Origin: Aricia agestis
Lineage: Eukaryota > Arthropoda > Insecta > Lepidoptera > Lycaenidae
Reading direction: 5' to 3'
DNA length: 64,000 nt
Assembly: GCF_905147365.1 (NCBI RefSeq)
Contig: NC_056427.1
Coordinates: 3,663,001 to 3,727,000 of the forward strand
Shown piece after piece: positions 33,006 to 43,200 of this stretch (positions within the stretch are counted from its first letter, which is position 1; each line of letters opens with the position of its first letter). A program made the position numbers and the translations under genes. A model generated the notes under the pieces. It saw only the letters and a program-made list of their open reading frames with translations, ran no database searches and was not told the DNA's origin.

Positions 33006-33440
33006 GACCGTAGGTATATTATACAGCACATGATACAGATCAAAAAAATCACTAAGACAAGAGTTTAAAATCGCTTTGATTTCGAAAATCCCATGTACCC
33101 TTTTGAATTTTTTTTGAATGACTTTTAAATGACTATAAAACCCTCCCCAATAAATATCAGGTAGATAGTAAAGCGATATTTTATAGAGTCAGTAGAATAT
33201 ACTGAAGTGGGAACGCGCCTCTAAATACAAACAAAATTGATTACGTGCGGCGCATTGGACGGTTCATGCGAGAGATACAAGCTGGTAAATCCGCCAAGGT
33301 TTGTCACCCTATCTTGCGACAGCTATGCGAAATAAATTTGACAGAAGATATTGCACAATAGCTGCTGTCGGCAGTTACAAGTTAAAAATGAAGTCAGCAC
33401 GCTGAGGGTTTAGGGGCGATTGAATCTTTCGGAGTATTTA

Positions 33441-33721
33441 GGGTCAATTTATACTATAATAGCGCAGAGTCGAAGCATTATTAAAACTGAACATAACAAA
33501 TTCAACCTTAACTCCAAAACGTTAACGCACTTTATTACTTCTGAGAATTTAAAAAGGCGGGCGCATCCGCGCGATTTCGCGTGAATGCGCCCGACCAACG
33601 CTGATTGGCCTCGCAGAAGTAATTATGCGTTACGCTCTGGAGTTACGGTTGAATTTTCTGTGTTCAGTGTTTGGGAATTCGCTTCGCTTCGCTTCGACTC
33701 TGCGCTATTATAAATTGACAC
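33441..33721. mobile_element. PIF/Harbinger-type MITE, 281 bp
   Basis: Ends GGGTCAATTTATACTATAAT and the inverse of GTGTCAATTTATAATAGCGC, about 33 bp. Flanked by TTA (33438-33440, 33722-33724). Contains a GC-rich internal hairpin (gggcgcatccgcgcg and inverse). A partial copy is at 36070. Confidence 0.83.
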
Positions 33722-34303
33722 TTAGAGAAGCTTTCCGCATGCATTACCTGACTGTGTGGTATTGGATTCCTTATACATGACAAAGGCTTCATATCATTCA
33801 TTTTCGGATTTTTCAAAAACTATTTGTACCAAGGAATTATTCTTAGTCAATCACGCCTTACAACATTTTTTTACTTTTATTATAATTATCTTACCCCATG
33901 GTTTTATGTAAACATTACAGTTTCTCTTTTTTTTTTTTGGGGGGTGAAAAGTAGATAAATAAAATCTAAAACGTCTATCGCATAACACCGTCCCGCTGTC
34001 CAAACAACGTGAGAGGCATTGAACAAATATTAATTTTATTAAACCGTTCACAAATGTGCACAGAGCTAGATGTTTGCTTTACAATTTTATTTTAATTACA
34101 TTATAAAAGAACCTCCTTTTTTGGAAGTGTGGTAAAATTTGGACTCGATGTATTCCATACTAATTTTATAAATCCTATAGTGTATCTTTCTGTTATTGTT
34201 TCACGCTTAAATCACAATGATGATTTTGATAAAACAAGGGGTATTTTTAAATGGATCAAGCAATGAGCATATTATGGAGTTTTTCTAGTTAAAGTTTTTT
34301 TTT

Positions 34304-34495
34304 CAGGGCGAGCGAAGCGACTCGGTATATCCCACAATATTTACATTATGTGGTACACTTTACGGAAAAACTATCACGCCTATTGATTTGTGCTTTAACA
34401 TAGTAATTTTATTTATATCTAGATGTGTTATCATCAGGCAGTCAAGGTGTGAGGACGCGAGCCCTCACAAAGCTCGGCTTTTAGCTAGTTATTAA
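34304..34495 (+). repeat. Repeat family X (CAGGGCGAGCGAAGCGA), uninterrupted copy
   Basis: Starts cagggcgagcgaagcgact, passes through tatatcccacaat, tgtggtacactttacggaaa and cctattgatttgtgctttaa, and ends near gaggacgcgagccctcacaa. Two other copies (54811 and 63379) are interrupted by different insertions, which makes this one the empty-site reference. Confidence 0.75.
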
Positions 34496-34499
34496 TTTT

Positions 34500-35320
34500 T
34501 ATTCAGTATAAAAATTGAATATATTTTCGGCACATTAAGATTGTAATAATTATTTTTGGTTTCCATTTTTTATCCTCTACAATATTTGTCTGGATAACCT
34601 CTACAGTATTTGTGACATTTTTCTACAAAATGGCGGCAGCATGGGCGCCATATTGGAAAGCATGTTAAAATAAAGTGTGCGACATATTATCGGACGTACA
34701 ATTAAATCGAAAACATACGTATTGTAAATCGAATGGAATGAGTGTTGCCAGCAGCTGTTAAACTGAAAATGTTGCTACATTTGTATTTATTGTTGTGTTA
34801 TTGTATCAATGTTGCCTTTTACAATCCATGATTAATTAAATGCAAAAAAATATGTCTGTCTGTAAATAATACTGAATCGATATTAATGAAACGGATTCAT
34901 TTTGTGTTTCGGTGAAATATGTACGGTTTATACTTGATAAACTTTATTTTTAACAAACTACAATTCTTTACGTTTAAGTTAGAGGATTTTTAAGACGTTA
35001 TAACGTTATTTTTCTTATATTTTCAGACTAGAAAGAAAAGATATTCTGTTCATTCCTGATGCAACTTCTTCTAATATCATTTTAATATTATCTTATTGAT
35101 TTAATTCTTCCTTAAAAATACATTAAAATCGTTTAAAAACATTGCCTATGTATCTCAATACAACACTACTAAATTATGGACACCCCATATTTTGTCAAAA
35201 TTAGATGTGTAGTTTAACCGCTACGAGGACATGTGTACCGAATGAAATGTTTTGTTTTTTATGTAATATGCTAAATTGTAGTTAAATGGATTGTAAAGGT
35301 GATAATATAAATAAACGAAA
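34500..35320. other. Gene-free stretch
   Basis: AT-rich. Nothing recognised beyond short fragments. Confidence 0.4.
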
Positions 35321-35333
35321 AATCGGGTTAGAT

Positions 35334-35637
35334 CATAAAGTTAATATACCTAGCGGAATAGAGAAACAAAGGCCTGACCAAGCAAGATGTCACTATCAGT
35401 AACACTGCGTGGTAAAAAGAGACGTGTGATACATTGTATCACACGTCTGTCTTTTAAAAAAAGCTTACCACGCCGTCATGACATGACAGCAGAACTTATT
35501 TTTTGACGTCCAGTCGGCAATTATCGGCACGTTGACAAATTAATGTTCAATCATGCTTGTGTAAGTGTAAACCAATTTCGGTTTCGTTTGACAGCTCGAG
35601 ATTGTTGCTTTATTCCGCTAGGTACATTAACTTTATG
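35334..35637. mobile_element. hAT-type MITE (CATAAAG family), best copy
   Basis: Terminal inverted repeats of about 27 bp (CATAAAGTTAATATACCTAG... with one mismatch) and a perfect 8-bp duplication GGTTAGAT at 35326-35333 and 35638-35645. It contains an internal palindrome around gtgtgatacattgtatcacac. Opposite orientation to the other two copies. Confidence 0.92.
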
Positions 35638-36069
35638 GGTTAGATCGCCAAATTTCGGCAGAATTTCACTCGACCAACACAATAGCACACTTTACCGTAG
35701 GTGGGTAAAGCTCCCAAAATTTTGGCAAAGTTTTACTCTGGCAACACAATATCGTATCGCACGGTGTAAATCAGTGCTGTGTGTCGATTCGCGTCGGCAT
35801 ATTTGTCGGGATGTAATTTACAGCAGATTTACTTGATGCATCGGCCAATTTTACGAAGGCCGTTCTAGAAAATATGGGCACTGTAGTGTGGACTGTTCAT
35901 TAATGTAAGGTGAGTTCTGAAATTTATTCCAGTATACTGGCTCATGACGTCATGAATTGAATTATGTGCTGGTGTACCTATGGTGAAACCTTAGGTACAC
36001 CAGTGTTATGTGTTATGTAAACATTTTAAAACTCTTGTCAGGTCACCTGATCTTATCAAAAATTCGTAA

Positions 36070-36166
36070 GTGTCAATTTATACTAGCGCAGAGTCGAAGC
36101 GTATCGAAGCGTCGAATTATTAAAACTGAATATAACAAATTCAACCTTAACTCCAAAGCGTTAGGC
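36070..36166. mobile_element. Partial copy of the 33441 MITE
   Basis: Starts GTGTCAATTTATACTAGCGC after a TAA and matches the left 95 bp of 33441-33721, ending at gcgtta. It is then interrupted by another sequence beginning GGCCGTCTTCACATTAC. Confidence 0.75.
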
Positions 36167-36265
36167 CGTCTTCACATTACATCGCAAGCAGTGCGGCTTG
36201 CGATGTTGCGGCAGCCGCGCGACTGTCATTTGTATAGAAGTCGCGCGGCTGCAGCGCCAATCCAA
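36167..36265. repeat. GC-rich hairpin element, truncated by SINE copy 9
   Basis: After TTA it begins GGCCGTCTTCACATTACATC. It contains gcaagcagtgcggcttgc and gcagccgcgcgact...agtcgcgcggctgc hairpins. Probably a further PIF-type MITE whose right end is lost to the SINE poly(T) at 36271. Confidence 0.55.
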
Positions 36266-36270
36266 TAAAC

Positions 36271-36612
36271 TTTTTTTAATGAAATAAGGGGGCAAATGAG
36301 CAAACGGGTCACCTGATGGAAAGCAACTACCGTCGCCGATCGACACTCACAGCATCAGAAGGGCTGCAGGTGCGTTGGCGGCCTTTTAAGAGGGAATAGG
36401 GTAATAGGGGAGGGTAGGGAAGGGAAAAGGGGAGGGTAGGGAAGGAATAGGATAGGGGGTAGGGAAGGGAAAAGGGTAGGGGATCGGGCCTCCGGTAAAC
36501 TCACTCACTCGGCGAAACACAGCTCCAGCGCTGTTTCACGCCGGTTTTCTGTGAGCCCGTGGTATTTCTCCGGTCGAGCCGGTCCATTGGTGCCGAAGCA
36601 TGGCTTTCCCAT
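36271..36612 (-). mobile_element. SINE-like repeat, copy 9
   Basis: Full-length copy with an expanded G-rich tract. Its poly(T) end abuts and truncates a GC-rich hairpin sequence ending near 36265. Confidence 0.85.
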
Positions 36613-37029
36613 GAAGAAAAAAAAACTAAAGTTATTTCTTCTCTACGACGACGGGAAACAAATTTTAAAGGCCATGCTAAGCGGGCAGGGTGTGCCTATG
36701 GCGTGACCAGTGTGACGTAATAATTGTTTTGGCCAGGAAACGTGATCTGATCGAAATTCGTAAGACGAATGGGGAGTAAGCCGTCATCGCAGTGAAGTCC
36801 GCGTTACAAACGAAAGAATATGCCAGCATGATTCCTGCTGATTGATGTACCTGCTGTTTTTCTTTTTGAAATAATAGATATACGTTTCAATACTTTGCTT
36901 GACATAACTTTAATAGATGCACATAATAGTTAGGTTATAACAATGTTAGTGTAGTTATAACTAAAAGTGTGCCGCGAGAACTGGCACGAATGAGTATTCA
37001 GACACCTTTAGTTGAAAGTTTGAAACTCT

Positions 37030-37225
37030 ATAACTCACATCTATATGTGAAATATGGCGAAAGTATGTCTGTCTGACTATTACCTCTTCACGCTTAAACC
37101 GTTGAACCTATGTATTTTTCTGGCGGGATGAAGATACTTTGAGTCCCGGGAAAGGACATAAAATTTATCCCGAAAAATGTACGGTTCCCGGGTTATGAGT
37201 TATGGCCTCCGTTAGGTGCGTCATC
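37030..37225 (-). repeat. LINE-tail-like dispersed repeat (minus)
   Basis: gcgaaagtatgtctgtctga, attacctcttcacgcttaaacc, then gatactttgagtcccgggaa and aatgtacggttcccggg: the inverse of the family at 56735 and 60328. Confidence 0.62.
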
Positions 37226-37467
37226 TAGTAAGAAGTATTCATTATTGATCTGCTGTTTATTTGTGAGGCACATATCATTACAATAATTAATTAAAATAAT
37301 GAAAACCATATAATACGAAACATTATTAACATTCGCTCCTTCTCATTTCGTTTCAGAATAATGCCCACAATGAATGCATATCAAAATTTAAATGCTCTCG
37401 TGGGTATTATTCTGATGGTGGGCGATATTTTATCACCAATTTTATATTAAACATCTTAAATCAAATA

Positions 37468-37714
37468 GTCAGGGTTCCCTAGAACATTTTTTATTACTAT
37501 CAAGCAAATTTGACAAAGCAAACAACATTTTTATATGCGAAAAATCTCGAAAGTGGTAGCTAACAGAGATAGAAAGGATTTCATACTTTGATTTGATGGC
37601 CCTAAAATGTATGTTACTCTTATATTACTAATAACCTATCATTATACAAAAAATCAGCTGGTTAGGGTTCCGTTTTAGGGTTCTGTAATCAACAAAACTT
37701 GGTTGACTATCTAA
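37468..37714. repeat. Single arm of the 54873-56429 foldback family
   Basis: cagggttccctagaacattt through gatagaaaggatttcatact-like text to caacaaaacttggttgacta matches one arm of the large foldback at 54873-56429. The SINE at 37715 inserted at its end. Confidence 0.72.
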
Positions 37715-38027
37715 AACCTCCGTGGTCTAGTGGTATAGAGCGCGGCTCTTGACTCGGAGGTCGTGGGTTCGATTCCCGCGTTGGAAACATGTTATTTCCA
37801 ATTTTGGTTAGGACAATGCAGGCTGATCACCTGATTGTCTGACAAGTAAGATGATCTCTCGCCGGTCGTGTCGGTCTTCCGTCCCACTGGGTTATGAGAG
37901 TAAAGGAATAGAGAGTGCTCTTGTGTACCGCGCACACACTTGGGCACTATAAAACTACTCCTGCGTAGCTGGCCTGGTTTCAGTGAAACCGGCCACCGTC
38001 ACCGAAACCGGTGTGGGAGCTATTATA
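37715..38027 (+). repeat. tRNA-derived SINE with perfect 12-bp target duplication
   Basis: The head cctccgtggtctagtggtat has a canonical A box (TGGTCTAGTGG) and B box (GGTTCGATTCC near 37767). The body ends in ccaccgtcaccgaaaccgg. TTGACTATCTAA flanks both sides (37703-37714, 38028-38039). Acceptor-stem pairing is imperfect and the unit is about 310 bp long, so it is a SINE, not a tRNA gene. Confidence 0.88.
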
Positions 38028-38397
38028 TTGACTATCTAATCTCCTAAACTCATGAAAAAGCAACCTTCCGCATTTTCCAGATAAGGATGCTGGAAAACAA
38101 AATGTTTTGATATCATTTGAAAATTTCTCTGCACGGTTTGGTCTGTTTCTAGCATAGAAATAAATCAAGATAGAACGGCGACGCGCGTGCGTTGCTAAGG
38201 AATCGCTCGTGTCAATTTTTGCTTTGCTTTTAGTTAAATCAAATAACTTACCCGTGGCAAGAAATACCTCCTTTTGACCGATTCACTTTCGTACTTCTGT
38301 TTTTACAATTATTAGACACTGCACAATGAGGCATTTTTGCACAACCGCGAACTCTATATTATACAGGACCCATACACGCCCTAAGTATTATCACTTA

Positions 38398-38486
38398 GGG
38401 CCAGGCCGCAACTGCACTGCGTTACGGCGTCGCATCGCAAAAAATACATTGCTTTGACGTCGCAACGCAGTGTTGTGGCCTGGCCC
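38398..38486. mobile_element. PIF/Harbinger-type MITE, 89 bp
   Basis: GGGCCAGGCCGCAACTGCAC and the inverse of GGGCCAGGCCACAACACTGC pair almost throughout. TTA on both sides (38395-38397, 38487-38489). It sits in a remnant of the TA MITE family (ctaagtattatcactta, compare 13206-13222). Confidence 0.82.
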
Positions 38487-38697
38487 TTAGTTCTGTTATG
38501 GCCTGTTCATTTTTGTAACAAAAAATATATATGTTTTAACAAATTTAATTTAACTTAAATATCGAATGCTTCCATAATACAACCCCAGCATTCGGCCCGA
38601 AAATACGGGATTCCCTGAATTATTGAGCAGCGCATGAAATGCAGTAAATATATCGTGCAATAGCTCAGTTGTGCTGATACATTAATATGCGAATTAT

Positions 38698-38757
38698 TAG
38701 CTTATACGTGCTTTTAGCTTAGCTTATACGTGCTTATAGCTTGGCTTACGTGCTGTT
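38698..38757. repeat. Short tandem repeat
   Basis: About 22-bp unit agcttatacgtgctt(t/a)tagctt, two full and one partial copy. Confidence 0.7.
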
Positions 38758-39254
38758 TCAATGAATGGTTGCGCATTCGTTTAGCGTTCGATAATTTATC
38801 GCACGTTTAGAATAGACGATTAATAGGTGATAATTTGTATGGGTAAATTATTTCACTTGTTATTTTTTATGACTATAAGTAATGAATTATTTTACAAAAT
38901 GTGGAACTAGCTGTTGCCTTCATTGAAACGACATTATTTATCCCGCAGAAATGGTACGTTTTTCCGGTATCAAACTATCTTCACAGCAAACTTTTTCAAA
39001 ACAGATTACGCATTTTTGTGCATTAATAATAATTGTAATAAAAAAGCTATTTCAAAAAAATATGTCTCATTCTGAGACCACCTAGAAAGTATCCTCTTTT
39101 CAATAATAAAATAATCATCAAAATCGGTTGACAAACGGTGAAGTTATCCGCGAACAAACATAGAAAAACATAATACCATTTTACTATGATAATACTGTTG
39201 AAATGAGAAACCTCCTCTATGTCCTTTCCTATTTCCTCAAAGACATATCTTCAT

Positions 39255-39344
39255 TCCTTTCAGCTAAATCGGCTCAGCGCTATAAGCGTGAAGAACAGAC
39301 AGACAAACACACTTTCACATATATAATATTAGTACGGATTTGGC
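39255..39344 (+). repeat. LINE-tail-like dispersed repeat
   Basis: ttcagctaaatcggctcagc, then cagacagacaaacacacttt cacatatataatattagtacgg. Confidence 0.6.
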
Positions 39345-39698
39345 AAATGCAATTTACAACTCGCTTAATTTTCACAATTACAAAGCCTAAAGAAGAACGT
39401 TATTCAATATTATACCTTATCACAGGGGCAAAGGGTTTGAAATCGTTCGATAATTCACTGTTTATTTAGGTCAGGTAAATGTCTATATTGTTCTAAAATA
39501 TTTACATACAAACACCACCTGATATTGTACAAATTATGAATATACTGGACAATAATTTTACAATTGAATGCATAATATTGCATACTTCCATACTGATATC
39601 ATGAGTATAATAAACAAAAATAGGAAATTAATAACTATGAAAGGAACGTTCATATACTGAAGATTATTGCTGTATTTTTATTATATATGATATGATAT

Positions 39699-40244
39699 TG
39701 TTACGGTACATGGTATACGGACACGTGGTGCGCAAGTACATACTCGAACCTTCTAAAAAGGTCCAATGTTTGTTTACGTGTTTGCCCTTTATTTGTTAGC
39801 GTCTTTGAATTTAGACCTTATGACTGAGTCCATAAGGTCTAAATTAAATTCAACTTACTGCACTTATCGCAAGGACGGCAGTTTTATTGTGGTACATGCC
39901 CGAGCCGCCTAGAAATTTCCCACGGTTGTTTACTTGTTTACGTGAATCGGGAAATTTCTGGAATTCGTCTCGCCATATAAAAAGAGCCGCAGGCAGGCCA
40001 GGCAATTCAGTTAATTCTAAGCGATCTTCGAGGCGACATCAAGTGATCAATAGTGAGTGAACCAGTGAAACCTGCGACTTGGCTACGACCTAGGACAGTG
40101 ATAGTGCTTAGTGATTGGACCTAGTGATTAGTGTTTGGACTTAGTGCTAAGTGTTGTGACCTAGTGTTTAGTGCAGTGTTAATAAAGTCTTCAAGAGAGT
40201 CACCAGGTCTTTCTCTCCAAATCCTCGAACCCTAGCACTTAACA
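39699..40244 (+). repeat. 5' LTR (546 bp)
   Basis: Begins TGTTACGGTACATGG and ends CCTAGCACTTAACA, so the ends are TGTTA...TAACA inverted repeats. It differs from the 3' LTR only at 39803 (C here, G at 45645). It contains a hairpin with 15-bp arms (39808-39822 / 39831-39845) and several CCTAGTG/TTAGTG repeats near 40090-40175. Confidence 0.96.
39976..40011 (+). promoter_or_regulatory. Predicted LTR promoter: TATA box and initiator
   Basis: TATAAAAA at 39976-39983 is followed 31 bp later by TCAGT (40007-40011), an arthropod initiator. Spacing fits Pol II start selection with transcription starting near 40009. The downstream AATAAA at 40181-40186 would define R. Duplicated in the 3' LTR at +5842. 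Confidence 0.75.
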
Positions 40245-40246
40245 AC

Positions 40247-40262
40247 TGGTGTCAGAAGTGCG
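40247..40262 (+). promoter_or_regulatory. Primer binding site, tRNA-Leu-like
   Basis: TGGTGTCAGAAGTGCG starts two bases after the 5' LTR. TGG pairs with the CCA end of a tRNA, and TGTCAG fits the CTGACA 3' acceptor of leucine tRNAs. The tRNA assignment is from memory of tRNA-Leu ends and should be checked. Confidence 0.75.
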
Positions 40263-40270
40263 ATTTAGAG

Positions 40271-43200
40271 ATGCCATTGACTCCGAGAGAGGACTTCAAG
40301 GGGAGTGTCAGGACAAGGGCGCAGCGAGCTGCTGCCATTGACTCCGAGAGAGGAGTTGCGGAGGCCACACCCACTGGGGACCAAGCTCCGCCCACTGAGG
40401 GACAGGCCCCACCCACTGGCCCCGCCCACATGGCTCCGCCCACTGGCCACGCCCACCAGGCTCCGCCCACTTTGGCTGAAGCCACGGCCACTGGCTCCGC
40501 CCACCGGGACACGCCCACTGGCCACACCCCTCAGGCTCCGCCCACTTTGGGCATGGCCACGCCCACTGGCTCCGCCCACCAGGCCACGCCCACTCAGGCC
40601 ACGCCCACTAGCTCCGCCCACCGAGCTCCGTCTGCTCAACCCCTGCCTACTGGCTCCAGCCACCATGCATCGCCCGTAGCTTCTGCGGCCCCTCAAGTGG
40701 CTCCCCAATTACAAAGCCTAATTGAGTTAATTCAGGCTCTGCAAGAATCACAAGACCGCAAGTTCGGCGCTTTACAAGAATCACAAGACCGCAAGTTCGG
40801 CGCTTTACAAGAGTCACAAGACCGCAAGCTCGGCGCTTTGCAAGAGTCACAAGACCGCAAGCTCGGCGCTTTGCAAGAGTCACAAGACCGCAAGCTCGGC
40901 GCTTTACAAGATTCTCAAAGAGCTGAAATTCGCGCTTTGCAAGAGTTACAAGAACGCAAGCTCGGCGCTTTGCAAGAGTCACAAGAGCAACAAAAGGACC
41001 TCCAAGAAAAAGCGCTTGGAGCTATAAAGGATGTCAGTGACACGGTGGTTAAGCTTCGAAAAGATGTCGACGTAATGGACGAACGAGTTACGGGGTTAGG
41101 AGTGGATATGGAAAATGTGAAAACTAGCCTCACAGAACTACAGAAGTGGAAAGTGCGCGTGGAAACCACAGGAATCGCGACGTCTAGTGGAACTTCCGTA
41201 GTGGTACAAGGACCAAGAGTTAAAGTGCCACCATACGACGGTACTACTTCTTGGAACGCTTATCGTCAGCAATTCCAGACGGTTGCTTCTGCCAACGGAT
41301 GGAATGATGAACAATGCCTGACCGCTCTCACAGTTGCGCTCAGAGGGCAAGCTTTGTCGGTCCTAGAAGCGCATACAGGAAATGGGTTTAAAGACCTGAT
41401 GGAGGCACTTGAATCCAGATACGGGGAGCGACACCTGGAGCACGTGTTCCGTGCCCAACTGCGTGACAGAGTCCAACGCCCAGGAGAAGGACTACAACAA
41501 TGGGCGTTGGAAATAGAAAAACTGGTCAAGAAGGCACACCCAGGAGCCGATTCCAAGATGATCGACACGAACATTGTGCAAGCATTTGTCGACGGAATCA
41601 GGGACCTAGAGGTCAGAGCTGCAGTGAGGCTACGTCACCACACCTCGCTTAAGGAAGCATTGGTGCATGCTTTAGAGGTCGAGGCTGTTCGGCGTGACAT
41701 ACGGCAGACATATAAGATCCGCGAGGTCTGTGAGGAAGTCAAGGAGGTTAAGGCTCCTACGAAGAGAAGTTCTGGAGCCATGTGCTACAAGTGCGGCGAG
41801 AGGGGCCATCTTCAGCTTAACTGCCCGCAGAAAGAGACCCAAATGGCAAGGATGAAAATGCTCGAGGAACGTCTGGAACAAATGGAGGAGCTGCAAAAAG
41901 CAAGGGGCCTCGTTCCCTGCCCGGGATCAGGGAAACGAATAAAAGCCAGGACTAAGGGGCGAGTGCTGGCTGACACGGAGGAAGCCCCGATAACTGTTAT
42001 CTCCCAAGCATGCAGCGGGAACAGTCTTGTGATTCAGGGGACTATTAACAGGACGGATTGCAAAATGACTCTAGATACAGGAGCCTCTAGAACGATAGTG
42101 AACCCAAATCTGGTAAAAGCCGCAAGAAGACACAAGAGGAGAATTAACTGTCGGCTCCTTACTGCCTCCGGTCAGCCAATACCCGTCCTGGGAGAAATGT
42201 CAGTTACGATTAACGTAGGGGGATCCTCATACCCTCATGACGTTATCGTGGCTGAGATTATGGATGATTGCATCTTGGGTTTGGATTTCATGAAGAAGCA
42301 CAACTGCAGAATTAATGTCGCCGACGGAGTGTTCAAGTGTGGCGAAGAAGAAATTTTCATCCTTGGAGGCGCCTGCGGGAAAGTTGAATGTGTAAAGAAA
42401 GTCATAATACCTGGACGTGCGGAAGCTCGGGTGCTGGTGAAACTACCGCCAGCTGGAAAGAAGAAGTCAAACAGATGCGTGTTAATCGAAGACACACCTA
42501 CCAAGACATCAGCGCATAAATTGATGACGGCAAGAACCCTTGTTAGTGGAAGCAGTAACGCTGTGGTCAGAGTTTTGAATCTTGGTGATCGCGAGTTCTG
42601 CTTGAACAAAGGTGATGTCATTGGAAAGTGCGAGGAAGTTGTCTGGATGAGAAAGTGTAATTCGATCACAGGCTCAGACTCAGCAAACACCAGCAACTAT
42701 GGAATAGTGACTGAGCTACTCGATGACTGCAAGAGTAATCTGACTTATTCGCAGAGCATGAAAGCTAAGAAGTTTTTACAACGCCACGCGAATATCTTCT
42801 CCAGTCAGGAAGGCGACCTTGGAAGAACGTCGATGGTTCAGCACAGGATAGATACCGGAAGCGAGAACCCAATTCGTCAACGAGCAAGACGGATACCCAT
42901 TGCAAAGGAAAAAGAAGTTGAAGGCCTTTTGGAGGACATGAGAAGGAATAAGATAATTGAACCGTCTGCAAGTCCGTGGTGCTCACCAGTTGTAATAGTG
43001 AAGAAGAAAGATGGCAGCACAAGATTTTGTGTGGACTACAGACGTCTCAATGATGTCACTAAGAAGGACAGCTATCCATTACCTCGAATCGACGACACTC
43101 TGGATACCTTGAGTGGCATGAAATGGTTCTCGACCCTGGACCTGAAATCTGGATACTGGCAGGTGGAAATTCATCCAAGAGACAAGGAGAAGACAGCGTT

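Noticed and set aside
37717..37790. Possible tRNA gene with perfect A and B boxes
   Set aside because: Acceptor-stem pairing is poor, and the sequence is the head of a ~310-bp unit with its own 12-bp target duplication, so it is a SINE.
40265..40708. 147-codon minus-strand frame over the Gag N-terminus
   Set aside because: Shadow of the repetitive GC-rich Pro/Thr coding sequence on the plus strand; a Gly/Ser/Arg-repeat translation results from the same repeats.
40736..40999. CRISPR-like direct repeats
   Set aside because: The 33-bp units are contiguous without spacers, keep the Gag reading frame and lie in an insect retrotransposon.
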